DNA from: Actinoallomurus sp050942425
GTDB lineage: Bacteria; Actinomycetota; Actinomycetes; Streptosporangiales; Streptosporangiaceae
Direction: 5' to 3'
Assembly (NCBI RefSeq): GCF_050942425.1
Contig: NZ_CP192063.1
Coordinates: 11,160,001 to 11,224,000, forward strand
Length of the DNA stretch: 64,000 bases
Each line of letters opens with the position of its first letter. Position 1 is the first letter of the stretch. A program made the position numbers and the translations under genes. Below are positions 59,738-64,000 of this stretch, one piece after another. The notes beneath the pieces were generated by a model. The model was not told where the DNA came from. It saw only the letters and a program-made list of their open reading frames with translations, and searched no databases.

Positions 59738-60901
59738 TCAGTCCAGGCCGCCGCGGGCGATGAGCTGGCGGACGATGACGTTCCGCTGGATCTCGTTGGT
59801 GCCCTCACCGACGATCATCAGCGGTGCGTCGCGGAAGTAGCGCTCGACGTCGAACTCGGTGGAGTACCCGTATCCGCCGTGGACGCGTACGGCGTCCAGC
59901 GCGATCCGCATGGCGGTCTCGGACGCGAAGAGCTTGGCCATACCCGCCTCCATGTCGACGCGGCGTCCGGCGTCGGCCTCCCGGGCGGCGTGCAGAGTGA
60001 GCTGCCGCGCCGCCGACAGGGAGGTGGCCATGTCGGCGAGGTAGTTGCCGATCGACTGGTGCTGCCAGATCGGCTTCCCGAACGCCTCGCGTTCCTGGGC
60101 GTAGGCGAGAGAGTCCTCCAGCGCGGCCCGGCCCACGCCCAGGGCCCGGGCGGCGACCTGGAGTCGTCCGGTCTCCAGTCCCTTCATCATCTGCGCGAAT
60201 CCCTGGCCCTCGACGCCGCCGAGGACGGCATCGGGGCCCGCGCGATGGTCCTCGAAGACCAGCTCACAGCTCTCGACGCCCTTGTAGCCGAGTTTGGGCA
60301 GGTCGCGGGAGATCGTGAGCCCGGGGCCGTGCTCGACGAGGAGGATCGAGATGCCCGCGTGGGCGGGCTCGGTGTCCGGGTCGGTCTTGCACAGCAGGGC
60401 GATCAGCTGCGACCGGCGCGAGTTCGTGATCCAGGTCTTGGAGCCGTTGACCAGGTAGCCGTCCGGGTCCTTGCGGGCGACGGTCCGCATGGCCTGCAGA
60501 TCCGAGCCGCCGCCGGGTTCGGTCAGAGCCATGGTCGCCCGGATCTCACCGGTGGCCATCTTCGGCAGGTAGCGGCGCTTCTGCTCCTCGGTGCCGAAGT
60601 GCAGCAGCAGCTTGGCGACCACGGTGTGCCCGCCCATCGCGCCGGCCAGGCTCATCCATCCGCGGGCGAGTTCTTCGGTGATGAGCACGTAGCACGGCGT
60701 GGAGACCAGGGTCCCGCCGTACGCGTCGGGGATGGCCAGGCCGAAGACGCCGAGCCGTTTCATCTGCTCGATCAGGGCCTCGGGGTAGGTGTTCGTATGC
60801 TCGAGTTCTCGGACGACCGGCTTGACGTCCCGGTCGACGAAGTCGCGCACGGTGCCGACGATGAACCGCTCGTCCTCCGACAGGATGTCCACAGTGCTCA
60901 T
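59738..60901 (-). CDS. Acyl-CoA dehydrogenase
   Basis: 387 residues; ATG 60901 after GAGGAGAACG. Standard acyl-CoA dehydrogenase: MALTEPGGGSDLQAMRT and SKTWITNSRRSQL (FAD-binding signatures), REAFGKPIWQHQSIGNYLADM, and the C-terminal AVRVHGGYGYSTEFDVERYFRDAPLMIVGEGTNEIQRN-type ending (HGGYGYSTE; IVGEGTNEIQRNVI). The catalytic base position after the YFRDAP segment is Glu in GEGTNEI. It oxidises an acyl-CoA to the enoyl-CoA with FAD and ETF. Divergent from an alpha/beta hydrolase with only 28 bp between start codons. Confidence 0.93.
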   Translation of the reverse strand: MSTVDILSEDERFIVGTVRDFVDRDVKPVVRELEHTNTYPEALIEQMKRLGVFGLAIPDAYGGTLVSTPCYVLITEELARGWMSLAGAMGGHTVVAKLLLHFGTEEQKRRYLPKMATGEIRATMALTEPGGGSDLQAMRTVARKDPDGYLVNGSKTWITNSRRSQLIALLCKTDPDTEPAHAGISILLVEHGPGLTISRDLPKLGYKGVESCELVFEDHRAGPDAVLGGVEGQGFAQMMKGLETGRLQVAARALGVGRAALEDSLAYAQEREAFGKPIWQHQSIGNYLADMATSLSAARQLTLHAAREADAGRRVDMEAGMAKLFASETAMRIALDAVRVHGGYGYSTEFDVERYFRDAPLMIVGEGTNEIQRNVIVRQLIARGGLD

Positions 60902-60929
60902 CGTTCTCCTCACTCCCCGGCAGGAAAGC

Positions 60930-61796
60930 ATGACAGTCGACGACCAGCGTCATCACGCGTCCACTCGCGCCCACGACGGCACGCTCCTGGCCTACCAGTA
61001 CGAGGGCGCCGGATACCCGTTGGTGCTCCTGGCCGGGCAGGCGAACAACCACCATTGGTGGGACGGCGTACGCGAGGACTTCCACGCCACGCATCGCACC
61101 ATCACCCTGGACTACCGCGGCACCGGAAACAGCGGCAAGCCCGAGGACGGCTACTCCACCGAGGTGTTCGCCGAGGACGTCATCGCGGTCCTCGACGACC
61201 TGGGGATCGAGCGGGCCGACGTCTACGGGACCTCCATGGGCGGCCGCGTCGCCCAGTGGGTCGCGGCCCGCCATCCGGCCCGGGTCCGGCACCTCGTTCT
61301 GGGGTGCACGTCGCCGGGCGGCCCGCACGCGATCGAGCGGGACGCCTCGGTGCGGCGCGCTCTGGCCCAGGCGAACCCGGAGGCGTCGCGGCGCACCCTC
61401 GTGGACCTGATGTACACCCCGGCCTGGTCAGCCGAGCACCCCGGTCCGTACACCACGCTCGGCGACCCGGACATGCCCCCGTACGCCCGCCGCGGCCACC
61501 TGCTGGCCAGCAACCGGCACAACGCCTGGGACGCGCTCCCCCACATCGGCGCTCCGACGCTCATCCTGCACGGCGACCAGGACCGGCTCACCCCGGCGGC
61601 CAACGCCCCGCTGCTCGCCGCCCGCATCCGCGACAGCCGGACGCGGACCCTCCCCGGCGCCCGGCACGCCTACTTCGAGGAGTGCCGACCCCACGCGAGC
61701 GCCCTCGTCACGGCGTTCCTCACCGCCGCGCCGAACGCCCTGCCCAGGAGTTACGCGTCGCCCGCCCCTGAGGAATTGTCAAACCCTGTGGACTGA
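60930..61796 (+). CDS. Alpha/beta hydrolase
   Basis: 288 residues; ATG 60930 follows CAGGAAAGC. Oxyanion region YPLVLLAGQANNHHWWDG, DYRGTGNSGKP, nucleophile elbow DVYGTSMGGRVAQWVA (GxSxG), acid in LILHGDQDRLTPAAN and catalytic His in GARHAYFEE. It resembles 3-oxoadipate enol-lactonase-like hydrolases, but substrate cannot be fixed. It may serve a pathway with the divergently transcribed acyl-CoA dehydrogenase. Confidence 0.9.
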   Translation: MTVDDQRHHASTRAHDGTLLAYQYEGAGYPLVLLAGQANNHHWWDGVREDFHATHRTITLDYRGTGNSGKPEDGYSTEVFAEDVIAVLDDLGIERADVYGTSMGGRVAQWVAARHPARVRHLVLGCTSPGGPHAIERDASVRRALAQANPEASRRTLVDLMYTPAWSAEHPGPYTTLGDPDMPPYARRGHLLASNRHNAWDALPHIGAPTLILHGDQDRLTPAANAPLLAARIRDSRTRTLPGARHAYFEECRPHASALVTAFLTAAPNALPRSYASPAPEELSNPVD

Positions 61797-61816
61797 CCGG
61801 ACAGCTGACCGGTTGA

Positions 61817-62800
61817 TCAAGCAAGCGACTTGCGGTAACGGACGTACTCGTTCTGCCGCCGGAACCCCACGCTCTCGTAGAGATCGTAGGACCGGTGAGG
61901 ATTTGCCGTGCCCGTGAACAGCCGCGCAGTCGTTGCACCCTGCTCGCGAAGACTTCGCAGCCCGTCCAGCAGCAGGACCCGGCCGATTCCTAGGCGTCGT
62001 TGGTCCGTCCGGACACTCAGCTCTTCGACCTCGCCCACGGTGTGGTGGTGACGGCGGATGGAGCAGAGGGCGACACCGACCATGTCCTGCCCGTTCCATG
62101 CAGCTCTCCAGCATGCCGGGTCGGCGGTGTCGACGAAGTCCTGGAAAGTCCATTTCTGAGTGAAACCGGTATCCGCATACGAATCGACGACCGTCTGCCA
62201 GGCTGCACGGTAGTGGCTTGTCCCGATCGGCCCTGTCCGTATCCCAGCTGGCAGTTCGCCACCCAACTCGTGCAACTGCTGCAGATTGCCCAGCTTCAGC
62301 TCGACCAGGCTGAAGACACGTCGGTAGCCGGCTGCGAGCAGTAGCGCCGTGGCGTCCTGCTCGGAGGCCACGGCGTTCGCGCCGATCACTGCCGTCCGCA
62401 CCGTTCCATGCTGTACGACGAGCCGGCGGATCCGCTCTTCGGCCCAGCTCAGCATGGCTGAGCCGATGCCCTGACGGCGATGTTCCGGCAAGAGGTAGCC
62501 GCGGTGCAGGTATAGCCACGTATCGTCCCGCTCTTGCCACCACCGGATCGTCGAGTAGCCAACGACGCTCCCGTCGTGCACCACCAGGATCTGGTTCTTG
62601 GACGGCTCCTCCAGCTTGGCGGAGACTTTGGCGATCTCGGCCGCTGTCGGGAGCCCTTCCACAACCGAATGGGCGTCGACCCGGTCCCGTTCAGCACAAC
62701 CCAGCCGCACCGCGGCCATGGGGCCGTGGTCTTCGTCGCCGCGATACGGCCGGAACCCGAAGCCGACCGGAAGGTCCTGTCCTAGCACGCCATCCGACAT
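61817..62800 (-). CDS. Double-domain GNAT N-acetyltransferase
   Basis: 327 residues containing two GNAT folds. In the first (about 10-165) the acetyl-CoA loop is LLPEHRRQGIGSAML with HGTVRTAVIGANAV behind it. In the second (about 175-325) it is VRTDQRRLGIGRVLLLDGL followed by TTARLFTGTANPHRSYDLYESVGF. Both keep the Q/RxxGxG/A signature, so both could bind acetyl-CoA, as in mycothiol-synthase-like or aminoglycoside-type double GNATs. No mycothiol synthase-specific context is seen. Lower GC than neighbours at places. Start lacks a strong ribosome site. Confidence 0.87.
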   Translation of the reverse strand: MSDGVLGQDLPVGFGFRPYRGDEDHGPMAAVRLGCAERDRVDAHSVVEGLPTAAEIAKVSAKLEEPSKNQILVVHDGSVVGYSTIRWWQERDDTWLYLHRGYLLPEHRRQGIGSAMLSWAEERIRRLVVQHGTVRTAVIGANAVASEQDATALLLAAGYRRVFSLVELKLGNLQQLHELGGELPAGIRTGPIGTSHYRAAWQTVVDSYADTGFTQKWTFQDFVDTADPACWRAAWNGQDMVGVALCSIRRHHHTVGEVEELSVRTDQRRLGIGRVLLLDGLRSLREQGATTARLFTGTANPHRSYDLYESVGFRRQNEYVRYRKSLA

Positions 62801-62842
62801 GACCGGATGATGTCGAACTTCGAGGCAGGTCCGCCACCCTGT

Positions 62843-63042
62843 TCATGCCGCAGTCGTCTGCGGCCGTTCAACCACCGTGACGAGGACCGAGAGGCGATCA
62901 ACTTTGAGCGCCCCACGCTCTACCTGTGACACCCAACTCTCGGACCTACCGATCAGGCCCGCTAGAACGTTCTGGAAATTCCGCGCCGCTGCCGCCACTT
63001 CGCAATGTTCGCGCCGATTCGCTGGTAAACATGATCGTCCAT
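62843..63042 (-). pseudogene. Frameshifted, truncated XRE-family regulator
   Basis: From ATG 63042 the frame reads MDDHVYQRIGANIAKWRQRR then GIS, and then goes out of frame. One base missing near 62974-62976 (TCCAG where TCC-CAG is expected) moves the protein to another frame, which continues QNVLAGLIGRSESWVSQVERG and ALKVDRLSVLVTV, the classical XRE HTH of actinobacterial regulators. After VLVTV the sequence departs from the family and stops at 62843. Normal members have about 400 residues, so this is a decayed remnant with both a frameshift and loss of the C-terminus. Confidence 0.75.
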
Positions 63043-63223
63043 CGCTGCCCCGCAATGCGCCGTTGCTCCCGTGGTGGCTGTTCAAGCGTACGGCGTTGAG
63101 CATCCTCATGCGGAGCCGTTTGTGACCGAGCTTGACGACCACATGCGCAGCGCCGCTCTGATCGCTGGAGCCTAGTAACTACAGCCGCACTTCGCCGTAG
63201 CCGAAGCTGTGCCCGCAGCGATC

Positions 63224-63619
63224 TCAGCCGCCGCTCGTCACCATCCACACGTGTCCGTCAGGGTCAGCGAAGGCACCGGCGTAGCCCCACGGTTGCCGAC
63301 CAGGCTCAGTCACGAGCTCCGCACCCGCCTCGTGCGCGCGCCGCATCAGCTCGTCGACACCCTCGTCGCTGCCTGCGTCGAGGTTGATGACGCACTCGCT
63401 GTGCCCACGCGATGCAACCTCGCGGTCCCCGATGACCCAGCCGAAGCCGCCCGTCGGGACCAGCATGATCCCCATGCCCTCGTTCAGGACGAACTGCAGC
63501 GGCTCTGGGACCCCGTCCTCGGCGGGCTCTCCCTCGGCCTTCCAGCCCAGTCCATCACGGTAGAAGCGGTACGACACCTGCCGATCGACGATCGGCAGGG
63601 CGACGATGATGGGCCTCAT
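63224..63619 (-). CDS. VOC-family (glyoxalase/bleomycin-resistance-like) protein
   Basis: 131 residues; ATG 63619 behind GGAGGAG. A single vicinal-oxygen-chelate unit: IIVALPIVDRQVSYRFYRDGLGW at the start, LNEGMGIMLVPTGGFG in the middle and the closing GYAGAFADPDGHVWMV. It resembles VOC proteins of the glyoxalase/dioxygenase group; antibiotic-binding relatives also look like this. It stands alone next to pseudogenes, so its function is open. Confidence 0.85.
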   Translation of the reverse strand: MRPIIVALPIVDRQVSYRFYRDGLGWKAEGEPAEDGVPEPLQFVLNEGMGIMLVPTGGFGWVIGDREVASRGHSECVINLDAGSDEGVDELMRRAHEAGAELVTEPGRQPWGYAGAFADPDGHVWMVTSGG

Positions 63620-63848
63620 TGGATTCTCCTCCGGTGTGGGGTCTTCCCGTGATCAGACCGTATGGGAGAGCAGAACTCATCGACCACTGCTTCCCCGCAC
63701 CTCTGCGGGGACAACGCCGCCCGAGGCTGGATGGTCGATCCATGACATCCGATGGCGTGTGGTGAGAGGCATGTCGTGCCAGTAGCGATCACGATCACCG
63801 GCACCCGATCGACGGGACACCGACCGCCCGCAGAGTACGACGCAATAT
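63620..63848. other. Intergenic stretch near the right edge
   Basis: About 230 bp upstream of the VOC gene with no supported gene. It should contain the VOC promoter; no clear -35/-10 pair was found. CACCTCTGCGGGG and similar GC stretches are not repeated elsewhere in the window. Confidence 0.35.
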
Positions 63849-64000
63849 TCAGCGGCCCCGGCCCGCCCAGGTCGGGCATGCGGCGTAGGGGCGGGTGGGT
63901 TGGCCGTCGCGGTCGACGTCCTTCTCGCCCCACCACGCCCCGTCAGCTCAGGCGCAGGTCACTTGCCGCAGTGTCCCCACTTCAGCGTCCAGCGGCGGCT
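63849..64000 (-). pseudogene. Decayed C-terminal fragment with an in-frame TGA (runs off the right edge)
   Basis: In one reverse frame the sequence reads PLDAEVGTLRQVTCA, an in-frame TGA (63948-63950), then ADGAWWGEKDVDRDGQPTRP and YAACPTWAGRGR to a stop at 63849. The second part looks protein-like in composition (Trp, Asp and Glu instead of Arg/Pro shadow sequence), suggesting one ancestral frame broken by a nonsense change. I do not recognise the family and only 50 codons are visible. Confidence 0.3.

Noticed and set aside
59879..61771. 630-codon frame crossing the acyl-CoA dehydrogenase and hydrolase genes
   Set aside because: It is antisense to one and out of frame with the other; both overlapped genes have complete family motifs.
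1..64000. Mobile elements, integrases, tRNA genes, att sites
   Set aside because: No transposase, integrase, terminal inverted repeats with target duplications or cloverleaf-type sequence was recognised on either strand.

Overview
The window is about 64 kb of very GC-rich DNA with frequent GTG and TTG starts, short convergent gaps and many 4-bp stop/start overlaps. The gene content fits an actinomycete: an nSTAND-WD40 regulator, a Ser/Thr kinase, a SpoIIE-type phosphatase, an LCP ligase, Tat signals and lipoboxes, and a class A beta-lactamase. A Streptosporangiales or Streptomycetales relative is my inference; there is no rRNA or other marker gene to settle it. No tRNA, rRNA, CRISPR array or intact mobile element was found.

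Layout. 1-9.4 kb: the 5' part of a secreted GH92 mannosidase with a LacI-type operator, a NarL-type two-component pair, a CPBP membrane protease, an ArsR regulator overlapping a P-type (Mg2+-type) ATPase, an LCP protein and a 36-residue membrane peptide. 9.6-18 kb: a secreted HAL/PAL-like protein that lacks the Ala-Ser-Gly triad of the MIO cofactor, an HTH protein, a membrane protein with a RHIM/amyloid-like motif, a 41-residue peptide ORF and an HTH-nSTAND-14xWD40 protein. 18-23.3 kb: a flavin monooxygenase divergent from its TetR, a MarR/EmrB-type efflux operon with twin palindromic operators, and a cyclase-family hydrolase.

23.3-31.4 kb is the most unusual block. A Ser/Thr kinase with a C-terminal MgtE_N/FliG-like helical repeat array is coupled to a DUF4407 membrane protein. 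These diverge from a three-gene operon encoding a vWA-like protein, a P-loop GTPase and an 867-residue GAP1-like protein. This resembles GTPase-centred biological-conflict systems, but its function is unknown.

31.4-43.8 kb is a sulfur-acquisition island. A cysteine-containing leader peptide precedes a ten-gene operon: Dpp-type ABC importer, two SsuD-like LLM monooxygenases, a DszC/SfnB-like flavoenzyme, an alpha/beta hydrolase and an SsuE-like FMN reductase. An Rrf2-cupin-DsbA operon lies just upstream. The likely logic is import of an organosulfur compound, FMNH2-dependent desulfurisation and control by cysteine or sulfur status.

44-64 kb holds a dienelactone hydrolase, a Tat-exported six-hairpin glycosidase with two operator palindromes, a lipoprotein, a SpoIIE sensor-phosphatase, a D,D-carboxypeptidase with a very long disordered N-terminus, an MFS transporter, a class A beta-lactamase, a GlxA regulator divergent from a DJ-1/PfpI protein, three small membrane proteins (one without an ordinary start codon), an acyl-CoA dehydrogenase tightly divergent from an alpha/beta hydrolase, a double-GNAT acetyltransferase, a frameshifted XRE pseudogene, a VOC protein and a decayed fragment at the right edge.
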